From positions 18,865 to 82,864 of the IMG/VR virus record IMGVR_UViG_3300036852_000134: a stretch of DNA of 64,000 nucleotides; one strand, 5' to 3'. Made by a program: the position numbers and the translations under genes. The notes beneath the pieces were generated by a model. That model was not told the DNA's origin, did no database searches, and saw only the letters and a program-made list of their open reading frames with translations. This DNA is from a virus. This document shows, in pieces, positions 15,893 to 22,786 of this stretch (position 1 is its first letter; every line of letters begins with the position of its first letter).

Positions 15893-16380
15893 TCCGCAGC
15901 TTCCCTCACCGCCTGGATCCCAAGGGCTTCTGAGATGTTGACGACCTGGATCTCGCCGCCCGAGTAAATGTCGATCTTGCACGCGATCTCAACGGCATGC
16001 CGCGCTGTCGCGTCGGCGACGAGAAGGCCGTAGATGTGCTGACCACCGGTCCCGAAGGCTTGGGGCAGCAGGAACTCCGTCGGGTAGGGCAATTGGGAGG
16101 CGATATAGACCTGCCGATGCGCCTCGATGACGATAAGCGTCCAGCTTGGCTGCTCACCGCCTGGCGGCACGTTCTTCGGGTCTGCCCCACCCTCATACCA
16201 CTCGATCAGCGCCTGCCTCATGGCCGGCGTGCCGGCCATGGTGAAGATGCGGGCGGGCCGGTCCCCGATCGCCTCGCGCACCACGATCTTCTTGAAGTTG
16301 GTGCGGTGCCGGATATCACCGATGCAGGAGAGCCCGTCCGCTGCAATGGTGCCGAACTTGTCTATCGCGATCGTCGTCAT
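15889..16380 (-). CDS. HslV/proteasome-like Ntn-hydrolase
   Basis: 163 residues. It starts MTTIA; after Met removal the N-terminal Thr matches the proteasome/HslV nucleophile. The acidic residue in AADG (D15) and the Lys in FKKI (about residue 30) match the HslV catalytic D17 and K33 positions. Later landmarks (FTMAGTPA, AFGTGGQ, ATARHAVEIACKID, YSGGEIQVV) follow the same fold. Family membership is inferred from this order. A substrate is unknown, and no partner AAA+ unfoldase is seen in the window. Confidence 0.75.
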   Translation of the reverse strand: MTTIAIDKFGTIAADGLSCIGDIRHRTNFKKIVVREAIGDRPARIFTMAGTPAMRQALIEWYEGGADPKNVPPGGEQPSWTLIVIEAHRQVYIASQLPYPTEFLLPQAFGTGGQHIYGLLVADATARHAVEIACKIDIYSGGEIQVVNISEALGIQAVREAAE

Positions 16381-16709
16381 GCCCCCACCTCTTTCGCCAG
16401 CGTATCCAGCAGCATTCCGAGCGCTCCTTCTGGGTTTCCTTCTGCCGTTCTTGGCAGCGCAGTCCTGATTGCTTCGACTGGCGCTCCGTATTGGAGTGCG
16501 AAGGACAGGACGATGGCTGCCTCTTGAGCCTGGATACTCACGTCGGTTCCCGCGCGGCCGGAGGTGAGGAAGACCTCGGCTAGGCGATCATCCGGGAACC
16601 TGCTGATCGACGCCGTGTAGGGGATGGAGTTGGTGCCGGAACGGGCGTAGGTCCTGAACTCCATCGTCTCGGAGCCGCGGCGGTTTTGGAGTCTGGTTCT
16701 GTTGCTCAT
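16377..16709 (-). CDS. TSCPD-domain protein
   Basis: 110 residues. The stretch DDRLAEVFLTSGRAG...AQEAAIVLSFALQYGAPVEAIRTALPR...GNPEGALGMLLDTL matches the TSCPD domain found at the C-terminus of class II ribonucleotide reductases (NrdJ), here without any reductase body. Stand-alone versions occur in phages. It may adjust host nucleotide metabolism or act as a zinc-free scaffold; the usual Cys pair is not visible. A GGGAAGG ribosome site precedes the ATG. Confidence 0.7.
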   Translation of the reverse strand: MSNRTRLQNRRGSETMEFRTYARSGTNSIPYTASISRFPDDRLAEVFLTSGRAGTDVSIQAQEAAIVLSFALQYGAPVEAIRTALPRTAEGNPEGALGMLLDTLAKEVGA

Positions 16710-16741
16710 TCTGCCTTCCCGGGTGTCTTGTTGCGGGCCAT
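16706..16741 (-). CDS. 11-codon coupling mini-ORF
   Basis: ATG at 16741 overlaps the exonuclease stop (TGATG), and its stop overlaps the ATG of the TSCPD gene (ATGA), giving the peptide MARNKTPGKAE. Both junctions are exact, so it may serve to keep ribosomes moving between the two genes. Too short to test by composition. Confidence 0.35.
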   Translation of the reverse strand: MARNKTPGKAE

Positions 16742-17226
16742 CAGTCGGCCTTTCTGAGGCCGGTCCCAGCCAATGCCAGCTCGATGCCCTGAGCCATCTG
16801 CTGCGTCTTGTGCCAGAGCATCAGCGCGACGGCGTCGGAGAGCGCGTTATGCGGATGCTCAGGCTTGGGCTCACCATCTGGTGTGTTGATGAGTTTCATC
16901 GTGCATGGGACCATGAAGCTGGACGAATAGTCCGGCCCGCACATCAGGTGCATGAGGTGCTCAAAGTCGGCGGGCCAATCCGCCCAGATGGTACAATCTG
17001 GCCGGGCGCTGATGTACTCGTTGAGAGAAAACCGCAGCACGTTATGGTCGCCCTGGATCGTCGGCTTCATGGCGTAGAGCTTCGGCGCCACATGCTCAGC
17101 GACCCACTCGTTGCCGCAATAGGCATCGAATATGCCGTACCACTGAGAGCCGTCGTCTCCGACCAGAGCAAGTGAGACGAGGTTGCCACCGTGGCCATCG
17201 AACTCCGAGTCGAGATAGAGATTCAT
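16741..17226 (-). CDS. DnaQ-like 3'-5' exonuclease
   Basis: 161 residues. Exo I is YLDSEFDG (D6, E8), Exo II is the Asp in WPADFEHL near residue 86, and Exo III is PHNALSDAVAL near residue 124. This is the DEDD nuclease fold of RNase T and DNA polymerase proofreading subunits. It belongs to the early replication operon and may trim phage DNA or host RNA. Starts three bases after the previous stop. Confidence 0.8.
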   Translation of the reverse strand: MNLYLDSEFDGHGGNLVSLALVGDDGSQWYGIFDAYCGNEWVAEHVAPKLYAMKPTIQGDHNVLRFSLNEYISARPDCTIWADWPADFEHLMHLMCGPDYSSSFMVPCTMKLINTPDGEPKPEHPHNALSDAVALMLWHKTQQMAQGIELALAGTGLRKAD

Positions 17227-17229
17227 GGG

Positions 17230-17763
17230 TCAATCCTCCTCCTTGTTGAGCGCTCGCGCCTCGACACGACAGGGCCGGGCTGTAATGTGACACCTGACGT
17301 GCCCAACCCCGATGAAGTCCTGGATCTTGCTACCCACCGTGTCCGGAACTCCGGCTTGGGCGCAGGCGATGGTGGCGTCCTTGGCGTTGTCGATGCCGAG
17401 GTAGCGGTCGCCGAAGTGGAAGGCGACCTCGGCCTGCCAGGCGAGTAGAGCTCTACCCTTGGCGCTCTCCTCGGTTTGGGCCGCGCCTCCGGTGGCGGAG
17501 ATCAGGCGATGGCACGTCGGGTCGCTGGGGACCACGTAGCGATGGTGGCGCGCATGGTGCTTCCGCCAGCGCCAGCGATCGCAGCCCTCAGCACGATATC
17601 TTCCGCCGCAGAAGTAGTGCTTGTAATACAAGTCGTTTTTGTACCACTTGTAGGTGAATGGCTCCGGCTCCGAGGCTCCGGCCCGCAACGGCCACAACGC
17701 CCACGCCACCGCCACCACAAGGAAGGTGGCGAAAGTCCATCGGAACATTCTATCCTGCGTCAT
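17230..17763 (-). CDS. secreted protein of unknown function
   Basis: 177 residues with an N-terminal signal (FRWTFATFLVVAVAWALWPLRAGA). A Tyr/Lys/Arg-rich segment follows (YKWYKNDLYYKHYFCGGRYR), then RKHHARHHRY. The C-terminal domain AWQAEVAFHFGDRYLGIDNAKD...CHITARPC resembles periplasmic domains I have seen in rhizobial proteins. Exported into the periplasm by prediction; role unknown. Confidence 0.65.
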   Translation of the reverse strand: MTQDRMFRWTFATFLVVAVAWALWPLRAGASEPEPFTYKWYKNDLYYKHYFCGGRYRAEGCDRWRWRKHHARHHRYVVPSDPTCHRLISATGGAAQTEESAKGRALLAWQAEVAFHFGDRYLGIDNAKDATIACAQAGVPDTVGSKIQDFIGVGHVRCHITARPCRVEARALNKEED

Positions 17764-17794
17764 GGCGCACCTTCGGTTTTGACGCGCACTCTGG

Positions 17795-18796
17795 TTATTC
17801 CGCAGCCTCTGTGATGGCGGCGAATAGATCAGCTGGTTTCGATTGCGTCTCGACTGATTTCAGATTGGCGACCGCCTGTCGAAAGTAGCTCGCTTTGAGT
17901 TCCGCACCGATCGCCTTTCGGCCCATCTCCACTGCGCAATAAGGCTCAGACCCGATGCCCGCGAATGGGCTGTAGACCGTATCGCCTGGATTGCTCCACA
18001 GATCGATGCAACGGCGGATTACGGTGAGCTGCAGTGGCGATATATGGCGCTCATCATCTTGCTCTCTCGCCATGCTGCGCGAGAGCACGTCGGACTGATT
18101 GATGTCGAGCCAAATGGGCTCTGCGTAGCGCTGCCAAACCGCGACAGAGTACCAGTTGTCGCCAGGATAGTTCTTGGTCTGCATCCGGCCCGTCTCCGTG
18201 ACCAACGGCCCGCTAGGCGCCGCCTCGCTCCCGTAGTAGGCGTCGAAGGCGCCGGCGATGGGCTCAGGGTTGTCGCCCGGCTTGCGCATCGTCACGATGT
18301 AGTCTGCGACCGCCATGCGGGAGAGCGCCGAGTCCTTGCAAACCTGCTTGTGCAAGAGGCCGATGGACTTGGAACGCTGCATCGCGGCAACCGGGTCTTT
18401 CCTGATGCAGACCTCGCTGTGGTATATCCAGCCCGCGGCCTGGAACGCGCGGATGATCTCGCCGCGGAAGTCCCGCAACCCAATGAACCCGTCGCGTGTT
18501 TTGGACGTGGGCAGCTGCATGCAGTGCGTCGAGCACAGCCGGCCCGGCATTGTCGCTCGGAACAGTTCCCGGATCAGGAATCCGTAGTGCTCCCAGAACG
18601 TCCCACTGTTCGTGCAATTCGACATATCGCGCGGATGGTCCGAGAACGTGTAGAGGCTCTCGAACGGGGGCGAGTAGACCGTGTAATGGAGCTTCCCATC
18701 GGGGAGCCCGCGCGTCACGTCCACACAATCCCCGTTGTAGAGAACGAAGTTCTTCCCGATGGCTTGGTCTACGATTTTAACGGAATGATATTCCAC
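17795..18796 (-). CDS. DNA methyltransferase, beta class (N4/N6)
   Basis: 333 residues from a GTG start. The catalytic motif IV is SPPF (residues 42-45) and comes before the AdoMet-binding motif I (SPFAGIGSEPYCAVEMGRKAIGAEL, near residue 277), the order of beta-class enzymes. SPPF/SPPY favours N4-cytosine, but N6-adenine activity is possible. Between them lies a target-recognition region with HPRDMSN and KNYPGDNWYS. No cognate restriction gene is near, so it is an orphan methylase that may protect phage DNA. Start lies within the upstream HNH gene end. Confidence 0.85.
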   Translation of the reverse strand: MEYHSVKIVDQAIGKNFVLYNGDCVDVTRGLPDGKLHYTVYSPPFESLYTFSDHPRDMSNCTNSGTFWEHYGFLIRELFRATMPGRLCSTHCMQLPTSKTRDGFIGLRDFRGEIIRAFQAAGWIYHSEVCIRKDPVAAMQRSKSIGLLHKQVCKDSALSRMAVADYIVTMRKPGDNPEPIAGAFDAYYGSEAAPSGPLVTETGRMQTKNYPGDNWYSVAVWQRYAEPIWLDINQSDVLSRSMAREQDDERHISPLQLTVIRRCIDLWSNPGDTVYSPFAGIGSEPYCAVEMGRKAIGAELKASYFRQAVANLKSVETQSKPADLFAAITEAAE

Positions 18797-19223
18797 GGCG
18801 CACCTCGCTCATACGATTGATCCTGCCGTCTGCTGTCATGTGGCAACGACGGCATAGGAACTTGATATTTTCCGGGTTGTTGTTTGCGGTATCGCCGTCG
18901 ACGTGATGTCGTTCCGGTCTCTTAGACGAACCACAGGACCCACACGGCTTCTTATCCGGGAACCATCTCAACGCTCGCGAACGCCCGCTGCGCTCACTCA
19001 CATCATCGCCTTTCCATTTATGGTGGCGATCCCGCGACTTGGCTTCGCCGATCTTTCTCAAGTGCTCCGGCGATTTTGGGCCGCGACCAAATGTTGAAAG
19101 CCTGCACTCCTGAGAGCAATATTGCGGTCCACGACGAGACGGCCGAACGTACCGTTCAAACGACCGGCCGCAGCACACACAGCTTCCGCTCCAATTTGGC
19201 GTGGCTTCGTGCTTCACAACCAT
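18777..19223 (-). CDS. HNH endonuclease with zinc ribbon
   Basis: 148 residues. The N-terminal part has CVCCGRSFERYVRPSRRGPQYCSQEC, a four-Cys zinc ribbon. The C-terminal part has CGSCGSSKRPERHHVDGDTANNNPENIKFLCRRCH, the HNH fold with paired Cys. It is wedged between the helicase C-terminal gene and the methyltransferase, overlapping both ends by 10-20 bases. Confidence 0.8.
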   Translation of the reverse strand: MVVKHEATPNWSGSCVCCGRSFERYVRPSRRGPQYCSQECRLSTFGRGPKSPEHLRKIGEAKSRDRHHKWKGDDVSERSGRSRALRWFPDKKPCGSCGSSKRPERHHVDGDTANNNPENIKFLCRRCHMTADGRINRMSEVRRGISFR

Positions 19224-19711
19224 GCTGGCAACTCCATGCTGCGTTTCGGCTCATAGGTGGAAGTCGAGACACGCCCACCGCGAACTTCAACGCGGCACAG
19301 ATCGATCATGTGGGCTGCCATGGCTTCGGCCATGGCCTCGTACTTGCGCTCTTTGTCCTGGAGGTTCTTGACCACCGCGCCCTCGATTTCCGAGGCGACC
19401 ATGTAGACGTTGACCTCGCGGGCCTGCCCGAAGCGCCAGCAGCGGCGGACGGCTTGGAACACCCCCTCAAAGGAGTCGTTCAGCCCGCAGAACACCATTC
19501 TGTTGGCGACCTGCCAATTGAGACCGCGACCAAAAATCGAAACCTTTGTGATCATGATAGGAACGTCCGTCGTGCGCCATTCGCGCTCCTTGCGTATCTT
19601 GTCTTCGTGGCTGTCTGCGCCACGGATCGACACGCAACGCCCTTTAAATGCTTCCTCAAGAGCATCTTGCTCAGCGTTGAGGGTGCACCATATGACCCAC
19701 TTCTCACGCAT
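19214..19711 (-). CDS. SF2 helicase, C-terminal half (split gene)
   Basis: 165 residues that form the second RecA-like domain of an SF2 helicase: WVIWCTLNAEQDALEEAF (motif IV region), IMITKVSIFGRGLNW (motif V) and QAVRRCWRFGQ (motif VI with arginine fingers). The first domain is the separate gene 20149-21060. The ATG at 19711 overlaps the stop of the intervening HNH gene (TGA at 19706), so this half is translated on its own. The two halves could assemble into an active helicase. Confidence 0.8.
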   Translation of the reverse strand: MREKWVIWCTLNAEQDALEEAFKGRCVSIRGADSHEDKIRKEREWRTTDVPIMITKVSIFGRGLNWQVANRMVFCGLNDSFEGVFQAVRRCWRFGQAREVNVYMVASEIEGAVVKNLQDKERKYEAMAEAMAAHMIDLCRVEVRGGRVSTSTYEPKRSMELPAWL

Positions 19712-20162
19712 CCGCGTTCTCTCTTTCCTTGATGCGCCGAACAATGTCAGCCTTATCAAGATAAAGCGCAGCTTGCCGCAAGCGAGCAGCATCATCCTTG
19801 AAAGATCCAAGGGCTTGGTTGCATCTTAGGCACAGAATGCCGCGCACGGTATTTGTGGAGTGGCAATGGTCGATGACCGGGAAGACATTCGGGTCAGACA
19901 TGTCATCGTAACCGCATATTGCGCACTTGCCGCCCTGCTTGGTGAAGATTGCGTCGAACTCTTGCGTGCTAAGACCGTAGACGCGAGCTATTCTACGCCA
20001 TCTCAACCTACTTCTTATTATGTCTCGATTTTTCTTTCTCCACTCAGCATCTGTTGCTTTGCGACGATCATCGGTCGGATAACGCGAGCGTCTCCGTGAG
20101 ACAATGTCGTCTCTGTTTTGCCTATAGTATTCCCGCATGTACGGCGCTTTATCTATGGCCAT
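19704..20162 (-). CDS. endonuclease VII-like HNH protein inserted in helicase gene
   Basis: 152 residues. KQGGKCAICGYDDMSDPNVFPVIDHCHSTNTVRGILCLRCNQALG near the C-terminal half is the recombination endonuclease VII pattern with two CxxC pairs and a catalytic DHCH. The N-terminal part is a basic Tyr/Arg-rich helix. The ATG at 20162 sits just inside the end of the helicase N-terminal gene after AAAGGGA. Its position between two halves of one helicase marks it as a homing-type insertion. Confidence 0.85.
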   Translation of the reverse strand: MAIDKAPYMREYYRQNRDDIVSRRRSRYPTDDRRKATDAEWRKKNRDIIRSRLRWRRIARVYGLSTQEFDAIFTKQGGKCAICGYDDMSDPNVFPVIDHCHSTNTVRGILCLRCNQALGSFKDDAARLRQAALYLDKADIVRRIKERENADA

Positions 20163-21060
20163 CAATTATCCCTTTCACCGCTTCGACGCGTTCTTTTATT
20201 GTATCACGCCTTGCGCCTAATCGTTCAGAAAGCGTAGAAGCTTCCGTGGGGAAAAGCATTCCATTAACGTGCGTGTTCTCCACTTGGACCGTGACCTGGT
20301 GCATGGTGAGCGGCGGCAGATCGTATCCGGAATCTTCGTACCCAAGTTCGCGCGGATGCCGGATCATGACGGCCCATGACGCAACCCAGCGCCAGAAGTC
20401 ATCTTGGGCGTGGCCTTTGAGGCGCCATTCCTCCCCGTTCACATCAGCCCGCACGGCGCCGTCATGGACGAAGAACATCGCCAGCATTTCCTTGGCCGAC
20501 ATGACGCCAAGGAACTCGGCATGCTGGCCAAGTTCGGTCCAGTCGTTCGGCGCTGGCGTGGCGGAGCCGCACAGCAGATACGGAGTAGACCGGCAAGCCT
20601 CAGTCAGATCGCGCCGAGTCTTGCTGTCCTGGTCCTTGATGATGCCGCTTTCATCAAGGATGATGCCGGCGAACTTGGAGATATCGAACTTGTCGCGGCG
20701 GTCGTAGTTCGTGACGACGATAGGCGTCTTGGCGGCGCTCTGATCGGCCGCGTAGGCGACGCCCTTGATGCCGAACTTGGCGGCCTCATTGACGGTCTGC
20801 TCCGCGACCGCGAGCGGGGTGAACAGAAGGACTTGAGCCTTGGTGCGCCTGACGACCTGCTGCCCCCAGGCGAGTTCCATAATGGTCTTACCGAGCCCCG
20901 TGCCGGCAAAGATCGCGGCGCGCCCGCGGCGACAAGCCCAAGTCGTGATGTCTCGCTGGAACGGCTTCAACGCCGCCGGCAGCCTACCCGGATCAAAGCC
21001 GGACGGCGGCACTGCTACGACCTTGCGGGCAAGGAAGCCCTCATACTCGGTGTCAAGCAT
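20149..21060 (-). CDS. SF2 helicase, N-terminal half (split gene)
   Basis: 303 residues: LKPFQRDITTWACRRGRAAIFAGTGLGKT (Q-like region and Walker A, GTGLGKT at residues 53-59), IILDESGIIKDQDSKTRR (Walker B, DES) and LCGSATPAPND (motif III). It stops at KGIIDGHR, just before where motif IV would begin; the last codons overlap the start of the HNH gene. The C-terminal domain resumes at 19711. Start fixed by TAATG overlap. It belongs to the phage DEAD-type helicases encoded with replication genes. Confidence 0.85.
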   Translation of the reverse strand: MLDTEYEGFLARKVVAVPPSGFDPGRLPAALKPFQRDITTWACRRGRAAIFAGTGLGKTIMELAWGQQVVRRTKAQVLLFTPLAVAEQTVNEAAKFGIKGVAYAADQSAAKTPIVVTNYDRRDKFDISKFAGIILDESGIIKDQDSKTRRDLTEACRSTPYLLCGSATPAPNDWTELGQHAEFLGVMSAKEMLAMFFVHDGAVRADVNGEEWRLKGHAQDDFWRWVASWAVMIRHPRELGYEDSGYDLPPLTMHQVTVQVENTHVNGMLFPTEASTLSERLGARRDTIKERVEAVKGIIDGHR

Positions 21061-21248
21061 TACGCCGCCTCCCCCATCTTCCCAGCCTCAGATGCAGCAC
21101 GGGCGGAGGCCGCTTTGGCCATTTTCTGGCGCTTTAGGGTCCTCGCGGCCTTGATCGCGGCCGCCCGGCGGATCTGCGCCTTTGTTTTGATTGTAGGAAA
21201 CTTGACCCACGGGAAACGTTGTATGAGCACCGACAGCTTCTGGCTCAT
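21060..21248 (-). CDS. 62-residue basic helical protein
   Basis: Strongly basic and Ala-rich (KAQIRRAAAIKAARTLKRQKMAKAASARAASEAGK) after a short hydrophobic N-terminus. Overlaps both neighbours (ATGA, TAATG). It could bind DNA or act as a helicase partner, as it is coupled to the helicase gene. Confidence 0.65.
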   Translation of the reverse strand: MSQKLSVLIQRFPWVKFPTIKTKAQIRRAAAIKAARTLKRQKMAKAASARAASEAGKMGEAA

Positions 21249-21580
21249 GATACGCTCTCCGGCCCCAAATTCGGCTCTGGGAGCCTTTCGGCATTAGCGG
21301 CATCGGAGATGGCGGCGGAGGAGAGAACGGGCGCCACGGGCGAAATTTGGGGGGTTCCTGCGCGATCTAAGACGGCAGCCGACTGCTTGCACCCGGCGCT
21401 GGCTAAATCGACCACACAAGCTTCCACCCTGCTCAGGGTCTCGCCGATGCTGCGCCCGTGGGCGAATAGGCCCTTGATGTCCGTGGACTCCGCCATAAAG
21501 AGGCCGCACGCATGGCGCGTCACCTTCACGGTGAGCACGCGCTCCCAGCCTGCTGGCTCCTGTTCCTTCGCTTCGCTCAT
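21245..21580 (-). CDS. HicB/DUF1902-like protein
   Basis: 111 residues. The segment LTVKVTRHACGLFMAESTDIKGLFAHGRSIGETLSRVEACVVDL has the strand-strand-helix pattern of the HicB/DUF1902 fold, where the short domain recognises a partner or degraded RNase. The C-terminal 50 residues are low complexity, Ala/Pro/Ser-rich. No HicA-like toxin is adjacent. Function unclear; may be a solitary regulator. Confidence 0.55.
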   Translation of the reverse strand: MSEAKEQEPAGWERVLTVKVTRHACGLFMAESTDIKGLFAHGRSIGETLSRVEACVVDLASAGCKQSAAVLDRAGTPQISPVAPVLSSAAISDAANAERLPEPNLGPESVS

Positions 21581-21756
21581 CAGTGCAACCCCACGCTCAT
21601 CTTGACCTGCTCAGGCATGGCCTCGTGGATGAAGTTCAACCAGCGCTCGGCGTCTTCGGCTCTCCGCCGCTGCCGGCGAGCTTCTGCGAGAGCGGCATCC
21701 AGCCGTTGCTGGAGGTTCGCCACCATCGCGTCTCTCGGAGTTCTGAGCTTCGTCAT
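21580..21756 (-). CDS. 58-residue coiled-coil protein
   Basis: Starts at the ATG 21756 overlapping the upstream stop; a longer upstream frame is a shadow. It is a single charged helix (LQQRLDAALAEARRQRRRAEDAERWLNFIHEAM). Overlaps the next gene by TGATG. Function unknown. Confidence 0.65.
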   Translation of the reverse strand: MTKLRTPRDAMVANLQQRLDAALAEARRQRRRAEDAERWLNFIHEAMPEQVKMSVGLH

Positions 21757-22145
21757 GCCGCCACCAGCCTCTCTAACGAACGCTCGACTCTGTGCCGCGC
21801 GTGGGGCGAGGTCGGCTCGACCAGAATTTCCTCGGCAGCTTCCCGCAACTCGTCCCAGCGCCACGCCCATCCATTCGGTAATTCTCGATGGCGGTATCGG
21901 TAGCGCGGGCGCTTCCGAGGTGGTGCAAGCCGCGCAACGCGGTAGCCCTTGGCGTGCAGCCGCCGGAGTCTCGCTGCCATGGCCCAGCGGATCAGACTCA
22001 CAAGCGAGCGCCGCATCCACCCCAGGATCGCCAAGATCACGCTGGCGGCGAAGTTGATGGCGAGCACGAGCAGCGTGATCTTGAGCCAGAGCCCGAAGAA
22101 CGTCTCCCCATCGATGAGCAGGAAATGTTCGCCGACGTGGATCAT
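21753..22145 (-). CDS. single-pass membrane protein with basic tail
   Basis: 130 residues. One membrane helix near residues 17-42 (LWLKITLLVLAINFAASVILAILGW), then a basic, Arg-rich cytoplasmic domain (RLRRLHAKGYRVARLAPPRKRPRYRYRHRE) with one possible helical bundle at the end. Tight overlaps on both sides place it in the replication operon. It may anchor replication factors at the membrane; this is inference. Confidence 0.65.
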   Translation of the reverse strand: MIHVGEHFLLIDGETFFGLWLKITLLVLAINFAASVILAILGWMRRSLVSLIRWAMAARLRRLHAKGYRVARLAPPRKRPRYRYRHRELPNGWAWRWDELREAAEEILVEPTSPHARHRVERSLERLVAA

Positions 22146-22786
22146 CTCCCCAGCACCTCCGCCCGGAGTTTCTCGCGCTTGGCGAGCATGGAGGAGCCGA
22201 GACCCTGGAGCGCCTCGGCGAACGCCATCGGCTTGACGACCCCGTCAGCGTCGATCACTTCCCCGCGCAAGGTGGAGCGGTAGTCCTCGTCGAACTCGCG
22301 GGCGCTGCGCTTGCACTGGTCGATCTCGCGGCCGGTCGGCATCCGCCGGTTCTTCCGACAAAAGTTCCAGAGAGCCATGACCCAACAGGGATCGTCCTGG
22401 GCTGCCTGCCTACCCATGGCGGAGTGGACGAGTTCATGGGCGAGTTTCTGGCGCTCCTTGGACCAGTCGTCGCTGGCGTCCTCGCGGAGAGCTGGCAGGA
22501 CTTGCTGGCGCTCATCCGCCGCGACCCAGCGCTTGGCCTCTGCACAGAAAGCGGCGCATTCGCCCGGAGTAGGGGTGCTCCTGTCCTTGCTCGACGTGCT
22601 CTTGCGACTGCGCACCAGTTCTGTAAACGCGCGGTCAAGCACAGCCGGCGAGTAGCCGTCCAGCTCGCGGGTCATGATGGCCGACCAGGTTATCTCCTGG
22701 TCCTTGTCCCATTCCCGAAACGGCGGGTAGAGCTGAAGGCAGGTGTCCACGAAATCCGAGACTGAGTTGATGATCTTACTGCTCAT
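22142..22786 (-). CDS. helicase-loader-like replication protein
   Basis: 214 residues from the ATG at 22786 (ATGA overlap with the initiator gene). The N-terminal half (FVDTCLQLYPPFREW...VWSAIMTREL...VLDRAFTELVRSRK...PTPGECAAF) resembles the helicase-loader family (lambda P, phage DnaT-like), which pairs with an O-like initiator. Its place directly after the initiator gene matches that role. Family assigned by layout and weak motif similarity. Confidence 0.6.
   Translation of the reverse strand: MSSKIINSVSDFVDTCLQLYPPFREWDKDQEITWSAIMTRELDGYSPAVLDRAFTELVRSRKSTSSKDRSTPTPGECAAFCAEAKRWVAADERQQVLPALREDASDDWSKERQKLAHELVHSAMGRQAAQDDPCWVMALWNFCRKNRRMPTGREIDQCKRSAREFDEDYRSTLRGEVIDADGVVKPMAFAEALQGLGSSMLAKREKLRAEVLGR

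Noticed and set aside
17795-18796. A restriction-modification system
   Set aside because: No restriction enzyme gene beside the methylase; the neighbours are HNH homing-type and a secreted protein.
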